Assembly (NCBI GenBank): GCA_002683195.1
Contig: NYSW01000040.1
Location: 2,178 to 7,945 of the forward strand
DNA: 5,768 nucleotides
Direction of reading: 5' to 3'
Source: Phycisphaerae bacterium
GTDB lineage: Bacteria; Planctomycetota; Phycisphaerae; Phycisphaerales; SM1A02
Shown here: piece after piece, positions 5,588 to 5,768 of the stretch
How positions within the stretch are numbered: the first letter of the stretch is position 1
How the letters are laid out: every line of letters starts with the position of its first letter
Made by a program: the position numbers and the translations under genes
The notes under the pieces: model-generated
Told to the model about the DNA's origin: nothing
Database searches by the model: none
Seen by the model: the letters and a program-made list of their open reading frames with translations, nothing else

Positions 5588-5768
5588 ATGCCGATCAAGG
5601 CCACCGACGTCAAAAAGGGCCAGTTCATCATCTGGGAGGGCCAGCTCCACCAGATCCTCGAGACCGAGCATGTGAAGCCGGGCAAAGGCCCTGCCTACAT
5701 CCAGGCCAAGATGAAGAACGTCAAGATCGGCGGGATCAAGATCAACCGCCTGAACTCCGACGACCGCC
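5588..5768 (+). CDS. efp: Translation elongation factor P, N-terminal part (3' truncated by window)
   Basis: The first 60 residues are read before the window ends, about a third of the usual 185-190. The start MPIKATDVKKGQFI and the later HVKPGKGPAYIQAKMKN (28-44) are the signature of the KOW-like domain I of EF-P. EF-P binds between the P and E sites of the ribosome and relieves stalling at consecutive prolines. K33, in the loop KPGKG (30-34), aligns with E. coli K34, the residue lysylated by EpmA, or modified otherwise in other bacteria. It is a Lys-type loop, so not the Arg rhamnosylated by EarP. The modification enzyme is not in the window. The ATG has a GAGGAA site eight bases upstream. 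After the loop the strand reads VKIGGIKINRLNSDDR, somewhat unusual next to the common TG-x-V-x-x-K-x-F, but compatible with a lineage variant. It is divergent from the oxidoreductase gene. Confidence 0.95.
   Translation, partial: MPIKATDVKKGQFIIWEGQLHQILETEHVKPGKGPAYIQAKMKNVKIGGIKINRLNSDDR

Noticed and set aside
4807..5685. A 292-codon minus-strand open frame overlapping the oxidoreductase and efp start
   Set aside because: It would run antisense through efp and out of frame through a well-supported Old Yellow Enzyme; its composition is typical of a shadow.
1..5768. A defence, toxin-antitoxin, CRISPR or mobile-element system
   Set aside because: All large open frames with recognisable products are metabolic or housekeeping genes; no direct-repeat array, transposase, integrase or terminal repeats were seen.

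Overview
The window is GC-rich, densely coding bacterial DNA. It holds three complete genes read with confidence (an AtoE-type short-chain fatty acid transporter, a YqjM-type Old Yellow Enzyme and an MtfA-type zinc peptidase), a fourth complete gene for a divergent DEAD-box RNA helicase, and two genes cut by the window edges (the C-terminus of an unidentified membrane protein and the N-terminus of elongation factor P). No mobile element, CRISPR array, tRNA or rRNA was seen. The taxon cannot be fixed. High GC, strong GC bias at third codon positions (hence long antisense shadow ORFs) and the near-absence of Shine-Dalgarno (SD) motifs would suit a planctomycete (Phycisphaerae-like) or another GC-rich environmental lineage; this is a low-confidence guess.

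Layout: the membrane-protein tail (1-177, +) is followed after 15 nt by mtfA (193-942, +), probably in one transcript. mtfA converges on the helicase (963-2705, -) with 20 nt between the stops. A divergent intergenic region (2706-2893) separates the helicase from the AtoE-like transporter (2894-4324, +). The transporter converges on the Old Yellow Enzyme gene (4326-5444, -) with a single base between the stops. A second divergent region (5445-5587) leads to efp (5588 to the window end, +). From mtfA onward the strands therefore alternate gene by gene, with two shared divergent promoter regions and two almost spacerless convergent junctions.

The genes do not form an obvious pathway. They look like single-gene units of housekeeping or accessory metabolism: peptidase, RNA remodelling, short-chain fatty acid uptake, flavin-dependent reduction and translation.

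I did not find a convincing new multi-gene system. The observations most worth a second look are: (i) the helicase carries DEGD instead of DEAD, His instead of the last Arg of motif VI, and a broken GG motif; (ii) the leader of the transporter gene can form a long hairpin ending in five T, whose loop is a perfect SD sequence matched by an anti-SD-like CCCCTCCTT about 50 nt upstream; (iii) the efp upstream region has two mutually exclusive inverted repeats around a possible -10 box; (iv) the Old Yellow Enzyme gene has a nine-C tract near its 5' end and an atypical C-terminus.
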